64,000 nucleotides of DNA from Onishia taeanensis (GCF_013349955.1 NZ_JABVXC010000001.1:1-64000); one strand, 5' to 3'; shown: positions 32,423 to 41,043, counted from the first letter of the stretch. Notes: generated by a model not told the origin, from the letters alone. Made by a program: numbers and translations.

Positions 32423-33133
32423 TCAGTGGTCGCGCTGATTGACGCGCCGCGACAGCGTCTCGGGGCTCTCTTTGCGCTCCGAGTAGCGATCGGTCAGGTA
32501 ATCGCTGCGATCTCGCACCAGCAAAGTGAACTTCACCAACTCTTCCATGACGTCGACGATGCGGTCGTATAACGGCGAGGGTTTCATGCGGCCCTGGTCA
32601 TCGAATGCCTGAAAGGCCTTAGGTACCGAGGACTGGTTAGGGATGGTCAGCATGCGCATCCAGCGCCCCAGGACGCGCAGCTGATTGACGGTGTTGAACG
32701 ACTGCGAGCCGCCACAAACCTGCATCACCGCCAGCGTCTTGCCCTGAGTCGGACGCACGCCGCCCAGGGCCAGGGGGATCCAATCGATCTGCGCCTTCAT
32801 GATGCCAGTCATCGCCCCATGGCGCTCCGGCGAGCACCACACCATGCCCTCCGACCAGGCCGCCAGCTCGCGCAACTCCACTACCTTGGGGTGCTCGGCG
32901 GGCTCGGCATCCGGCAGCGGCAAGCCGCGCGGGTCGAAAACACGCGTCTCGGCACCCATGGCCTCGAGCAAGCGCGCCGCCTCCTCCACCGCCAGGCGGC
33001 TGTAGGAAGGCTCACGCAGCGAGCCATGCAGCAGCAGGATGCGCGGCTTGTGTGTGCCAGGGGCGACGTCGAAGACGCTTGCCGTCGTGGGCGCCGCAAA
33101 TAGGGCATCATGGACGTTGGGCAAATCGTGCAT
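32423..33133 (-). CDS. arsH: NADPH-dependent FMN reductase ArsH
   Basis: Flavodoxin-fold protein of 236 residues. The phosphate-binding motif [14 protein letters not shown] (residues 35-48), the [15 protein letters not shown] segment and [12 protein letters not shown] are typical of ArsH. The enzyme oxidises trivalent organoarsenicals and gives resistance to them; cells carrying it also show quinone or azo reductase activity. The start 33133 was chosen among three in-frame ATGs because GAGG lies seven bases upstream. It is downstream of the acr3 remnant on the same strand and divergent from arsC. Confidence 0.92.
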   Translation of the reverse strand: MHDLPNVHDALFAAPTTASVFDVAPGTHKPRILLLHGSLREPSYSRLAVEEAARLLEAMGAETRVFDPRGLPLPDAEPAEHPKVVELRELAAWSEGMVWCSPERHGAMTGIMKAQIDWIPLALGGVRPTQGKTLAVMQVCGGSQSFNTVNQLRVLGRWMRMLTIPNQSSVPKAFQAFDDQGRMKPSPLYDRIVDVMEELVKFTLLVRDRSDYLTDRYSERKESPETLSRRVNQRDH

Positions 33134-33189
33134 AGCCATGCCTCGGTGTGATAGTGGCGTTGACATTGAGAGTCGTCGGCGTAAAGCCG

Positions 33190-33390
33190 TCAAACGAACC
33201 AGTGGCGGGTGCGATTGGCTAACCAGACCAGCGACAACATCACCCGCACCTCGACCAGCACGCCAACCACGGTGGCCAGGGCCGCCCCGGAATGCAGGCC
33301 GAACAGCAGGATCACCGTGCCCACCAGCCCCAGCACCACACCGGGCTTGAGGCGACGCACGAAGGCCACGAGGCGCGGCTCGCCCGCCAT
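33190..33390 (-). pseudogene. Remnant of an ACR3-type arsenite efflux pump
   Basis: A short frame ends [18 protein letters not shown] followed by [13 protein letters not shown], which is the C-terminus of ACR3 arsenite carriers (the usual version is GAAxATVVGxLVEVPV). Just before it, [20 protein letters not shown] looks like an earlier ACR3 helix, so most of the protein between the two was deleted internally. About 230 N-terminal residues are gone and the Pro of VEVPV is now Arg. The fragment has no ribosome site. It sits exactly where acr3 would be in an acr3-arsH operon. Confidence 0.65.
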
Positions 33391-33396
33391 AAAAAC

Positions 33397-33414
33397 ATAT
33401 GCTAGCACGCATAT
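33397..33414. promoter_or_regulatory. ArsR-type operator, left
   Basis: ATATGC-TAGCAC-GCATAT, a perfect 6-bp inverted repeat with a 6-bp spacer, next to the broken acr3-arsH unit. Confidence 0.5.
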
Positions 33415-33502
33415 ATGGAAAGGTGTATATTCTCCCGGTAGTGGCATGGCATCGCACCGACGCCTTGCCACCCCAGTCATCGAATCGTCATCCGCAGTTG
33501 GT

Positions 33503-33522
33503 ATATATGGCATTTCATATAT
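33503..33522. promoter_or_regulatory. ArsR-type operator, right
   Basis: ATATATG-GCATTT-CATATAT, a perfect 7-bp inverted repeat with a 6-bp spacer, 25 bases before arsC. It has the same design as the site at 33397 and is a likely binding site for the ArsR encoded downstream. Confidence 0.55.
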
Positions 33523-33546
33523 CTTGAGCCCTCGAGGTAAGCCAGC

Positions 33547-33957
33547 ATGACCAAGCCACGCGTCCTGTTCCTGTGCAATGCCAACTCCGCCCGCTCCATC
33601 ATGGCCGAGGCCCTGCTCCGCCACATGGCGGGGGATCGCTTCGACGCCTTCAGTGCTGGCGTCGAGCCCGACCAGCCGCAGGAGGCCGCCCTGGCGGCGC
33701 TCAACGCTCAGGGCATCGACACCTCAGGCCTGGCCAGCCAATCCCTAGAGGCCTACGCCGGCCAGCATTTCGACAGCGCCATCATCCTCTGCGAGAAGGC
33801 GCAACAACGCTGCCGCGACTGGAACGGCGAGGCCGACGAGATCCTGTTCTGGGATATCTTCGACCCGCGGCTCAACCCCCGGGCCAACGCCTATCCACAA
33901 ACTCTTCAAGAGATCCGTCGCCGCCTGGAACTGTGGCTTCACGTTCAGGCGCGCTGA
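33547..33957 (+). CDS. arsC: Arsenate reductase ArsC, low-molecular-weight phosphatase type
   Basis: A 136-residue protein that reduces arsenate to arsenite in the cytoplasm. The phosphatase-like P loop CNANSARS is at residues 10-17 (nucleophile Cys10, Arg16). A further Cys in [11 protein letters not shown] may relay electrons from thioredoxin or glutaredoxin. The tail [13 protein letters not shown] corresponds to the LMW-PTP catalytic Asp-Pro region. Because the arsenite pump gene is only a remnant, its product would have no efflux route encoded here. arsR follows 27 bp later. Confidence 0.88.
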   Translation: MTKPRVLFLCNANSARSIMAEALLRHMAGDRFDAFSAGVEPDQPQEAALAALNAQGIDTSGLASQSLEAYAGQHFDSAIILCEKAQQRCRDWNGEADEILFWDIFDPRLNPRANAYPQTLQEIRRRLELWLHVQAR

Positions 33958-33984
33958 CGGAAACGACAGCCTACTAGGAACGCC

Positions 33985-34338
33985 ATGACCTCACTGACCT
34001 CCCTCTCACTGATCAAGTGCCTCGGCGACGAGACGCGGCTCGCCCTGATGCTGCTGATCCACACCGAAGGCGAGCTGTGCGTCTGCGAGATGACGCATGC
34101 CCTGGGGGCCTCACAGCCCAAGGTATCGCGCCACTTGGCACAGTTACGCGACTGCGGACTGCTCGAGGATCGGCGCCAGGGGCAGTGGGTTTACTACCGG
34201 CTGATGCCCGAGCTGCCGACCTGGGCCCTCGAGGTGCTGGACGCCACGGCCCGCGGCGCCGCGACAGGGCTCGAGGTGCCGCTCGCACGCCTGGCCGCCA
34301 TGGGCAACCGCCCAGTGCGCCAGGCGAGTTGTTGCTGA
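33985..34338 (+). CDS. arsR: Arsenite-responsive repressor ArsR
   Basis: ArsR/SmtB winged-helix repressor of 117 residues. The metal-sensing motif ELCVCEM has Cys32 and Cys34 in the recognition-helix position of the classical ArsR type. The recognition helix reads SQPKVSRHLAQLRDCGLL, and an additional Cys-Cys ends the protein (ASCC). Without arsenite it should repress the two divergent promoters at 33.4-33.5 kb. It is followed immediately by a 144-bp inverted-repeat element. Confidence 0.92.
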   Translation: MTSLTSLSLIKCLGDETRLALMLLIHTEGELCVCEMTHALGASQPKVSRHLAQLRDCGLLEDRRQGQWVYYRLMPELPTWALEVLDATARGAATGLEVPLARLAAMGNRPVRQASCC

Positions 34339-34344
34339 GCGCCC

Positions 34345-34488
34345 TAGGCAATGTCTGAAAAGTACTGCGCTCGCCCATACGGCGTTAAAAATCGGCTCAA
34401 GATGCTCATTTACACCCCGTAAACTCCGCTCTTTCGCCGATTTTTGCCTTGTCTGGCCTTCGCTCGTCGACTTTTCAGACACAGCCTA
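34345..34488. mobile_element. 144-bp MITE-like element (full copy)
   Basis: It begins TAGGCAATGTCTGAAAAGT and ends with the reverse complement of TAGGCTGTGTCTGAAAAGT: 19-bp terminal inverted repeats with two mismatches. An inner pair, AAAAATCGGC (34387) and GCCGATTTTT (34436), lets the whole element fold back. No coding capacity. It lies between arsR and the GAPDH gene, so it is probably transcribed. Confidence 0.8.
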
Positions 34489-34538
34489 GGCCTCAGCTCA
34501 TCCTTCTTCCCCCGGACGATCTTTACCAGGAGCCCTCC

Positions 34539-35567
34539 ATGACCCTTCGCATCGGCATCAACGGCCTCGGCCGCATCGGTCGCCTGGCGCTGCGCCGCCT
34601 CTGGGCAGAGCGCGACGCCCAGGCCCTCGAGCTCGTCGCCGCCAACGACCCGGGCGGCGACGCGGCTACCTTCGCCCACCTGCTCGAATTCGACTCGGTG
34701 CATGGACGCTGGTCGCCGGGGACCGGCCTTCAGGCAGAAGACGATGCCATCATCATCGACGGCGTTCGTCTGCCCTTATCGCGCCATGACGCTATCGCCA
34801 AGACCGACTGGTCTGGCTGCGACGTGGTGATCGAAGCCTCCGGGGCGATGAAGACCCGCGACCAGCTCGACGCCTACCTCGACCAGGGCGTAGGTCGGGT
34901 GGTGGTCAGCGCGCCGGTCAAGGAAGACGGTGTGCTCAATGTGGTAATGGGCGTCAACGATCGGGCCTTCGATCCGGCCACCCACCGGATCGTCACCGCG
35001 GCAAGTTGCACCACCAACTGCCTGGCGCCGGTGGTCAAGGTGATCCAAGAGACCTTCGGCATCCGCCACGGCACGATGACCACGGTGCACGACATCACCA
35101 ACACTCAGGTGATCCTCGATACGCCAAGTTCGCCGAGCAAGCCTGATCTGCGCCGTTCACGGGCCTCGAGCATGAGCCTGATCCCCACCACCACCGGCTC
35201 CGCCAAGGCGATCACGACGATCTTTCCCGAGCTCGAAGGCAAGCTCAACGGCCACGCCGTACGCGTGCCACTGGCCAACGCCTCGCTCACCGACATGGTC
35301 TTCGAGCTCGAGCGCGAAGTAACGGAGGAAGAGGTCAATGCCGCCTTGAAGCGCGCTGCCGAGGGCGAGCTCGCCGGCATCCTGGGCTATGAGGAGCGCC
35401 CGCTGGTCTCCATCGACTACCGCACCGACCCGCGCAGCGCCATCGTCGATGCGCCCTCGACCATGGTGGTCAATGGCACCCAGCTGAAGCTTTACGTCTG
35501 GTACGACAACGAATGGGGCTATGCCAACCGCACCGTCGAACTGGCCCTGAAGGTCGGCCGCACCTGA
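34539..35567 (+). CDS. ArsJ-associated glyceraldehyde-3-phosphate dehydrogenase
   Basis: Type I GAPDH of 342 residues. The NAD-binding start [19 protein letters not shown], catalytic [10 protein letters not shown] with the active-site Cys, and DNEWGYANR end are all intact. Next to arsJ, its expected role is to use arsenate instead of phosphate and form 1-arseno-3-phosphoglycerate, which ArsJ exports; this removes arsenate without reduction. The start 34539 has AGGAG upstream; the longer frame from 34449 runs through the repeat element and is not real. arsJ starts 10 bp after its stop. Confidence 0.92.
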   Translation: MTLRIGINGLGRIGRLALRRLWAERDAQALELVAANDPGGDAATFAHLLEFDSVHGRWSPGTGLQAEDDAIIIDGVRLPLSRHDAIAKTDWSGCDVVIEASGAMKTRDQLDAYLDQGVGRVVVSAPVKEDGVLNVVMGVNDRAFDPATHRIVTAASCTTNCLAPVVKVIQETFGIRHGTMTTVHDITNTQVILDTPSSPSKPDLRRSRASSMSLIPTTTGSAKAITTIFPELEGKLNGHAVRVPLANASLTDMVFELEREVTEEEVNAALKRAAEGELAGILGYEERPLVSIDYRTDPRSAIVDAPSTMVVNGTQLKLYVWYDNEWGYANRTVELALKVGRT

Positions 35568-35577
35568 AGGAGGCACC

Positions 35578-36885
35578 ATGACGCTTGTCGCACGCCTACG
35601 GGCCCTGCCGTTCGAGGTGCGCCAGTACCTGCTGGTCACCGGCAACTACTGGGCCTTCACTCTGACCGATGGCGCCCTGCGCATGCTGGTGGTGCTGCAC
35701 TTCCACCGGCTGGGCTATTCGCCGCTGGAGGTCGCGCTGCTGTTCTTGTTCTACGAGGCCTTCGGCGTGATCACCAATCTGGTCGGCGGCTGGCTGGGCG
35801 CACGGCTGGGGCTCAACCGCACCATGAACCTGGGGCTTGGCCTGCAGCTTCTGGCACTCGGCATGCTGCTGGTGCCCAGCACGGCGCTCAGCGTGGCCTG
35901 GGTGATGGCCGCTCAGGCCCTCTCGGGAATCGCCAAGGACCTCAACAAGATGAGTGCCAAGAGCGCGGTCAAGGTGCTGCTGCCCAAGGGCGGCACCGGC
36001 ACGGATGAGACCATGCAGGGCGCGCTGTATCGCTGGGTGGCGCTGCTCACCGGCTCCAAGAACGCTCTGAAGGGCGCCGGCTTCTTCATCGGCGGGCTGC
36101 TGTTGACGCTGGTCGGCTTTCGCGGTGCGATCCTCGCGCTGTGGGTTCTGCTGGTGGGGGTGCTGGCGCTGTCGCTGTGGCGGCTGCGGGCAGACCTTGG
36201 CCGCCAGAAGTCCAAACCCAGATTCCGCGAGGTGTTATCCACCTCACGGGCAGTGAACGTGCTCGCGGCGGCGCGACTGATGCTGTTCGCTTCAAGGGAT
36301 GTCTGGTTCGTGGTCGCTCTGCCGGTGTTTCTGTATGACGTTTACGGCTGGACCTTCTGGAGCGTGGGCACCCTGATGGCCGTGTGGGTCATCGGCTACG
36401 GCGGCGTGCAGACCCAGGCGCCGCGCCTGACTCGTGTTTTCCAGGCAAGCCCGGCGACCATCACCGCCGGCTGGGCGCTGGCGCTGGCCGTGCTGCCCGC
36501 CATACTCGCGCTCCTGCCGCTGGGCGCCGGCCCAGACATCGGCTCGAGTCCCAGCCTGGGCGCCGGCCCAGACATCGGCTCGAGTCCCAGCCTGGGCGCC
36601 GGCTGGCTGATCGCTGGGCTGTTGGCCTTCGGCGCATTATTCGCCGTCAACTCGAGCTGGCACAGCTACCTGATCGTGCGCTATGCCCGTGCCGAGGGAG
36701 TGTCGATGGATGTCGGCTTCTACTACATGGCCAACGCCATGGGACGCCTGGTCGGCACCCTGCTGTCGGGCTGGCTCTACCAGGTTCAAGGCCTGGCCGC
36801 CTGTCTGTGGGTCTCGGCGGCGCTGGTACTAACAAGCGCCCTGCTGGCTCTGGCGCTGCCCCGAGAGACTGCGGCCAACGCCTGA
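35578..36885 (+). CDS. arsJ: Organoarsenical efflux transporter ArsJ (MFS)
   Basis: Major-facilitator protein of 435 residues with about eleven or twelve helices. It opens LPFEVRQYLLVTGNYWAFTL and has GGWLGARLGLN and KDLNKMSAKSAVK, all typical of ArsJ. It exports 1-arseno-3-phosphoglycerate made by the adjacent GAPDH. Between two helices near residue 315 it carries an in-frame tandem repeat of 12 residues (LGAGPDIGSSPS twice, then LGAG), which is not a usual part of ArsJ. GGAGG precedes the start. Confidence 0.93.
   Translation: MTLVARLRALPFEVRQYLLVTGNYWAFTLTDGALRMLVVLHFHRLGYSPLEVALLFLFYEAFGVITNLVGGWLGARLGLNRTMNLGLGLQLLALGMLLVPSTALSVAWVMAAQALSGIAKDLNKMSAKSAVKVLLPKGGTGTDETMQGALYRWVALLTGSKNALKGAGFFIGGLLLTLVGFRGAILALWVLLVGVLALSLWRLRADLGRQKSKPRFREVLSTSRAVNVLAAARLMLFASRDVWFVVALPVFLYDVYGWTFWSVGTLMAVWVIGYGGVQTQAPRLTRVFQASPATITAGWALALAVLPAILALLPLGAGPDIGSSPSLGAGPDIGSSPSLGAGWLIAGLLAFGALFAVNSSWHSYLIVRYARAEGVSMDVGFYYMANAMGRLVGTLLSGWLYQVQGLAACLWVSAALVLTSALLALALPRETAANA
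36520..36603 (+). repeat. 36-bp tandem repeat in arsJ (2.3 copies)
   Basis: Two exact 36-bp units (36520-36555, 36556-36591) and a partial third. They encode LGAGPDIGSSPS per unit and lie in a loop between membrane helices, in frame. Confidence 0.9.
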
Positions 36886-36976
36886 CAGCAATGATAGGCT
36901 GGCGGTTTGATCTGTGGATCTCGTCGGACAGGCTCGCTCGATCCGAGATCACCCGAACCATCGCAGGAGCCCTTGC

Positions 36977-37303
36977 ATGCCCACCCCGCTGCTCTATGTG
37001 GCCGCTGCCTTGGCCGAGATCGCCGGCTGCTTTGCCTTCTGGTCCTGGTGGCGCCTCGACAAGCCGCTCGGCTGGCTGCTGCCGGGAATGGCCAGCCTGG
37101 CGCTGTTCGCCTGGCTGTTAAGCCTCACCGATGCCGACTACGCCGGGCGCGCCTATGCCGCCTATGGCGGCGTCTATATCGCTACCTCGCTCGTCTGGTT
37201 GTGGCTGGTCGAGCAGCGCGCGCCAGACCGCTGGGACCTGATCGGCGCGACCCTGTGCCTCATCGGCGCGGGGATCATCCTGCTGGGGCCGCGCAGCGCC
37301 TGA
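36977..37303 (+). CDS. YnfA-family small membrane protein
   Basis: A 108-residue inner-membrane protein with four helices of the YnfA/UPF0060 family (SMR-like fold). Features are [19 protein letters not shown], the [18 protein letters not shown] segment and the end [12 protein letters not shown]. Function is unclear; multidrug or cation export is suspected for relatives. AGGAG eight bases before ATG 36977 fixes the start. It lies 91 bp after arsJ and may belong to the same transcript. Confidence 0.88.
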   Translation: MPTPLLYVAAALAEIAGCFAFWSWWRLDKPLGWLLPGMASLALFAWLLSLTDADYAGRAYAAYGGVYIATSLVWLWLVEQRAPDRWDLIGATLCLIGAGIILLGPRSA

Positions 37304-37350
37304 GCCTCAGCTCTTTCCCAGGCTCAAGCTCAACCCAGGGCTCCCGCTCG
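37300..37350. repeat. Three imperfect 17-bp tandem repeats at the ynfA stop codon
   Basis: Three consecutive 17-bp units resembling CCCAGGCTCAAGCTCAA. The ynfA stop codon lies in the first. The intervals carry no gene. Confidence 0.5.
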
Positions 37351-37372
37351 TGGACCCATCCGATGGTTTTCA

Positions 37373-37708
37373 TCACCCAGCGCCCGTGGCCATGACAAAC
37401 CGCCACAGAGCGGCACTGAGCATCCCCATGGCGATCGCCACCAGCGGGCTTCGTAGCCAAATCGCCACAGCGCCTGCAATCAGGGCCGCTATCCGGGTGC
37501 CGCCATCACCGTCGACGACCATCGGGGTGATCACGGCAATCAGCACCGAGGTTGCCATGGCATCGACGAAGCGCCGCACCTTGGGGCCGATGGGTAGCCG
37601 CGACATGATCAAGAGCCCACCGATGCGCGATACCAGCGCGATCACGATCATCATGGTGATTGCCACCAACGAGGCCACGCCGCTCGTACTTGCCCACGAC
37701 CCCATCAT
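37373..37708 (-). CDS. azlD: AzlD-family small subunit of a branched-chain amino-acid exporter
   Basis: A 111-residue inner-membrane protein with four helices. Start MMGSWASTSG is coupled to the azlC stop through an ATGA overlap (37705-37708). The VSRIGGLLIMSRLPIGPKVRRFVD segment matches AzlD. With AzlC it exports branched-chain amino acids such as isoleucine, valine and their analogues. It is one of two azlCD pairs in this window. Confidence 0.85.
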   Translation of the reverse strand: MMGSWASTSGVASLVAITMMIVIALVSRIGGLLIMSRLPIGPKVRRFVDAMATSVLIAVITPMVVDGDGGTRIAALIAGAVAIWLRSPLVAIAMGMLSAALWRFVMATGAG

Positions 37709-38433
37709 GATGCCGCCCGGCGAGCAGAAGCGGCAGGCCACAGCACGGCAACGCCGCCACCCACCAGGGCTCCCACCACCACGTGAAGGTAGGGTGGCAA
37801 CCAGTAATAGGCCAGCAAGGCACTCAGGGCCGCTGCGCCCCAAGGCAGCAGCATGTCACGCCGCGGAACGCCACCGACGACAATCACCAGCAAGAAACAC
37901 AGCATGATCACGTCGAGCCCATAGCGTTCCGGCTCGACCAACCGACCGCCAAACATCAGCCCGATACCGCTGCCCACCACCCAGGCCCCCCACAGGGCAA
38001 TGCCGCCACCCAACAGCAGGCCCACGTTACGCTCGCCGCGCTGATATTCACCTAGCGCCATGGCCCAGCTGGAGTCCGTCAAGAAGAACACCGCCGCAAA
38101 TTGCTGGCGTTTGGGCAGGCTGTGCAACCAGGGGTGCAGGGCCGCACTCATCAGCAGATGGCGGGTATGGATGGCCATGGTCGTCAGCGCCAGCGCCAGC
38201 AGCGGAAGCGGGAAGGCCCAGAGCTCGAGCACGGCAAATTGCGAGGGTCCCGAGAACATCAACGCACTCATCAACATGGCCTCCCAGCCATGCAGCCCCT
38301 TCTGAGCGGCCGCCACACCGAATGCCAGCCCAAAGGCAACGGTAAAGGCGGCGAGGGGCAGCATCTTGCGCACTCCGCGCCAGGTGCCAGGCCGATCCAG
38401 GGTGGCCGCCGCTGACTCGACCGATGGTTTCAT
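37705..38433 (-). CDS. azlC: AzlC-family large subunit of a branched-chain amino-acid exporter
   Basis: Inner-membrane protein of 242 residues. The start AFTVAFGLAFGVAAAQKGL and the signature MFSGPSQFAVLELW (AzlC type), then HTRHLLMSAAL, are clear. About seven helices. It acts with AzlD, encoded downstream with 4-bp overlap. AGGAGG is seven bases before the ATG. No dedicated regulator adjoins this pair, unlike the second pair at 56.8 kb. Confidence 0.88.
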   Translation of the reverse strand: MKPSVESAAATLDRPGTWRGVRKMLPLAAFTVAFGLAFGVAAAQKGLHGWEAMLMSALMFSGPSQFAVLELWAFPLPLLALALTTMAIHTRHLLMSAALHPWLHSLPKRQQFAAVFFLTDSSWAMALGEYQRGERNVGLLLGGGIALWGAWVVGSGIGLMFGGRLVEPERYGLDVIMLCFLLVIVVGGVPRRDMLLPWGAAALSALLAYYWLPPYLHVVVGALVGGGVAVLWPAASARRAAS

Positions 38434-38508
38434 GCTCGCCCCTCCTGAGGATGATGAAAGCGCCTTGAGGCGCTGATCATAGCCTAGCCGCTAAGGGCGT
38501 TAATACAA

Positions 38509-38528
38509 AACAAACAGTCCTGCTTGTT
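38509..38528. promoter_or_regulatory. Probable TetR operator before the TRAP operon
   Basis: AACAAACA-GTCC-TGCTTGTT, an inverted repeat with 7 of 8 matching pairs, in the AT-rich region 110 bases before dctP. The TetR gene inside the cluster is the candidate binder. Confidence 0.5.
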
Positions 38529-38641
38529 TTTTTCATGGGTGCGAACTAGGCTCAATTTCAAGGCGCCACTCTGCGTCTTGCCCAGGTGACTGGTATCACA
38601 ATAGCAACAATCTGCCGACCGTCACGGCACTGGAGAGAACC

Positions 38642-39778
38642 ATGCAATTCAAGTCCACCCGACTTGCCTTGGGAGTGGCCGCCCTTGCCCTTCCTGCCTT
38701 CGCGACCTCAGCCATGGCCGCCACGTCATTCATCGCCAATTCCTTTTACGACCAGCAGCATCCGCACTCTCGGTACGGCTATATCGAATGGGCGGAGACC
38801 GTTAAAGAACTATCCGACGGCGAGCTGCAGCCGGAAGTCTTCACCGGCACCGTGCTGCTGGCGCCGCGCGCCAACCTGCAGGGCATTCGCGACAATGTGG
38901 TGCAGGTGGCTCACCATGCCGCCGTCTACACGCCCTCCGAACTACCGGTCGCCAATGCCATCCAGGAGCTGGGGTTCAATTTCGATGACCCGCTGATCGG
39001 CATCCTCGCCGTGACCGACTTCAGCACCCATAACGCCGCCCAGCTCCAGGAATGGGAAGACGTCGGCATCGTCTATCTCGGCGCCTACAACACCCCGCCC
39101 TATGTGCTGTTCTGCCGCGAGCCGGTGCGTAATCTCGAAGAACTGCGCGGCAAGCGGATCCGCACCGCCGGCTCTACGGTCTCGGCCTGGGTCGAGCAGG
39201 CAGGTGGCATACCGGTCAATGTGCCCTCCAGCGAAATGTACAGTGGCCTGGATCGAGGCTCGCTGGACTGTGCCACCAACGCCGCCAACGACCTGATCGA
39301 CCGCTCGCTTTGGGAAGTCGCCGAATACACCACGCTGTTGCCGACCGGCATGTACTGGTCAGGCCCGCAGTGGGGCTTCAACCCGTCGTTCTGGGCCGAC
39401 CTCAGCGATGATCAGCGCGATGTCTTCAAGCAAGCCACCGCCAAGGCGATGACCCGCATGATCGTCCAGTACCTGGACACCGCCGATGCCGCCCTCGAAG
39501 AAGCGATCGACAAGGGCAACAACGTCTATGAGCCTGAAGAGGACCTGATGGCTTCCGTCGAAGCGTTTCGCGAGCAGGCTCTGACGGACGTCTACGACAC
39601 GGCACGTGACAAATACGGCATCGAAGATGCCCAGGCACTGATCGATGACTTCCTGGCTACCCATGCCAAGTGGGTCAAACTGCTTGCCGACGTCGACCGT
39701 CATGACGAAGACGCCCTGGCAGAACTGGCCATGCGTGAGATCTACGACACCCTGCCCGCCGACTACGGCATTTACTGA
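38642..39778 (+). CDS. TRAP transporter substrate-binding protein (DctP family)
   Basis: Periplasmic solute-binding protein of 378 residues. The signal peptide ends ALPAFATSAMAA (about residue 27). The family pattern is shown by HPHSRYGYIEWAETVKELSDG, VPSSEMYSGLDRGSLDCA and GPQWGFNPSFW. DctP proteins bind a carboxylate through a conserved Arg (here KRIRTAGS). The neighbouring amidohydrolase suggests the ligand is an acyl-amino acid or cyclic imide rather than a C4-dicarboxylate. The gene is separated from the membrane subunits by tetR and a small repeat element. Confidence 0.9.
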   Translation: MQFKSTRLALGVAALALPAFATSAMAATSFIANSFYDQQHPHSRYGYIEWAETVKELSDGELQPEVFTGTVLLAPRANLQGIRDNVVQVAHHAAVYTPSELPVANAIQELGFNFDDPLIGILAVTDFSTHNAAQLQEWEDVGIVYLGAYNTPPYVLFCREPVRNLEELRGKRIRTAGSTVSAWVEQAGGIPVNVPSSEMYSGLDRGSLDCATNAANDLIDRSLWEVAEYTTLLPTGMYWSGPQWGFNPSFWADLSDDQRDVFKQATAKAMTRMIVQYLDTADAALEEAIDKGNNVYEPEEDLMASVEAFREQALTDVYDTARDKYGIEDAQALIDDFLATHAKWVKLLADVDRHDEDALAELAMREIYDTLPADYGIY

Positions 39779-39792
39779 TACCGCCAACTCCT

Positions 39793-39813
39793 GGGGCCGC
39801 TCTCGGCGGCCCC
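39793..39813 (+). terminator. Hairpin after dctP
   Basis: GGGGCCGC and GCGGCCCC pair around TCTCG, 14 bases after the stop. It has no T tract. Partial termination here would make the binding protein more abundant than the membrane subunits. Confidence 0.55.
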
Positions 39814-39825
39814 TCTGGCGACCCT

Positions 39826-39876
39826 TAGGCTGTGTCTGAAACATCGACGAGCGCAGTACTTTTCAGACATTGCCTA
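39826..39876. mobile_element. 51-bp deletion derivative of the MITE-like element
   Basis: TAGGCTGTGTCTGAAAC begins and TACTTTTCAGACATTGCCTA ends this 51-bp copy. It keeps both ends and the outer parts (CGACGAGCG, GCAGTACTT) of the element at 34345 in reverse orientation, but the centre is deleted. Confidence 0.8.
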
Positions 39877-39897
39877 GCCAACCGAGGAGGCACAACG

Positions 39898-40530
39898 ATG
39901 AGCCAACGTCAGACTCAGGAAGAACGCTCACGCCAGACCCAAGCGAAGATCATGCAAGGCACGCTGGAGTGCATTCTGGAGAAGGGAATCCGCGCCACCT
40001 CGACGGTCGACGTGGCGCGTCAAGCCGGTGTGTCAAGGGGCGCACTGATGCACCACTACCCTTCCAAGGAGGCGTTGATGCAGGCCGCCCTTGAAGACCT
40101 GCTCAACCAGGAGGTCGTAAGCGTCAAAGAAATGGCTGACGGCATCAAGGCGGGCACGCTGGATTTCGATACGCTGATCGACACCCTGCATGACCACTTC
40201 AAGGGCAACCTTTACATGGTCACCCTGGAGTACCTCACGGCCGCTCGAACCGACGCGTCGATCAAGGAAGTCCTCGAGCCCCTGGCCGCCCGCTTCAATG
40301 CCTCACTCGAGGCCATCTGGGAGCAGCTTCTGCTCAGCACCCGGCATAGCTCCCACGAGAAGCGCGTCGCCCTGAACGCCACCCTGTGCATGATGCGCGG
40401 CATGGGCGCCCAGAGCATCTGGCGCGACGACCCGGCGCTCTATCGCGACATGCTGACGTTCTGGAAACAGACCCTGATCGACCAGGGGTTCAGCGAACGC
40501 ACCGCGCCACAGCGGAGGATCCACATATGA
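39898..40530 (+). CDS. TetR-family repressor of the TRAP/amidohydrolase cluster
   Basis: A 210-residue TetR regulator. The helix-turn-helix reads TSTVDVARQAGVSRGALMHHY (residues 36-56) after the start MSQRQTQEERSRQTQAKIM. GAGGAGG precedes the ATG at 39898; the longer frame includes the repeat element and is not real. The stop overlaps the dctQ start by ATGA, so regulator and transporter are co-translated. The inverted repeat at 38509 is the likely operator. Confidence 0.88.
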   Translation: MSQRQTQEERSRQTQAKIMQGTLECILEKGIRATSTVDVARQAGVSRGALMHHYPSKEALMQAALEDLLNQEVVSVKEMADGIKAGTLDFDTLIDTLHDHFKGNLYMVTLEYLTAARTDASIKEVLEPLAARFNASLEAIWEQLLLSTRHSSHEKRVALNATLCMMRGMGAQSIWRDDPALYRDMLTFWKQTLIDQGFSERTAPQRRIHI

Positions 40531-41033
40531 CGACTGAGGGCACCCGACTCGAGATCGTCAGCGCTTGGCTAAGCAAGGCAACGCTGGCGGCATCGACCCT
40601 GTTCCTGGCCTTGATGGCGCTGCATGTCACCCTGGATGTCACCCTGCGCTTCCTGATAGGCACCTCCTTTCCCGGCACGCTGGAAGTGGTGTCCTTCTAT
40701 TACATGATCGGCGTGGTCTTCCTGCCCCTGGCCTACGTGGAACTCAAGCGCGAGCATATCAGTGTCGATGTGCTGGTCACTCGGTTTCCCGCGGGCGTAC
40801 AGCTCGCCCTCTACCTGTTTGCTGGCCTGCTGGGTCTCGCCTATTTCGGCCTGCTTGGCTACCAAAGCCTGCTGGATGCTCTGCGCGCCACCGGCAGACT
40901 GGAAACCGCCATGGCCAACTTCACCTTCTACCTGTGGCCCAGCCGCTGGGCGTTGCCGCTCGGTTTCGCCGCCATGTGCCTGGCAACGCTTGCCAACATG
41001 ATCAAGGCCATCCGCCTGCGTCACGCCCTCTAG
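40527..41033 (+). CDS. TRAP transporter small permease (DctQ family)
   Basis: Inner-membrane subunit of 168 residues with four helices, family pattern LDVTLRFLIGTSFPGTLEVV and ELKREHISVDVL. It forms the transport complex with the large DctM permease, whose gene starts 10 bp later. The start is fixed by the ATGA overlap with tetR and by GGAGGA upstream. Confidence 0.88.
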   Translation: MTTEGTRLEIVSAWLSKATLAASTLFLALMALHVTLDVTLRFLIGTSFPGTLEVVSFYYMIGVVFLPLAYVELKREHISVDVLVTRFPAGVQLALYLFAGLLGLAYFGLLGYQSLLDALRATGRLETAMANFTFYLWPSRWALPLGFAAMCLATLANMIKAIRLRHAL

Positions 41034-41043
41034 GAGCACCAGC

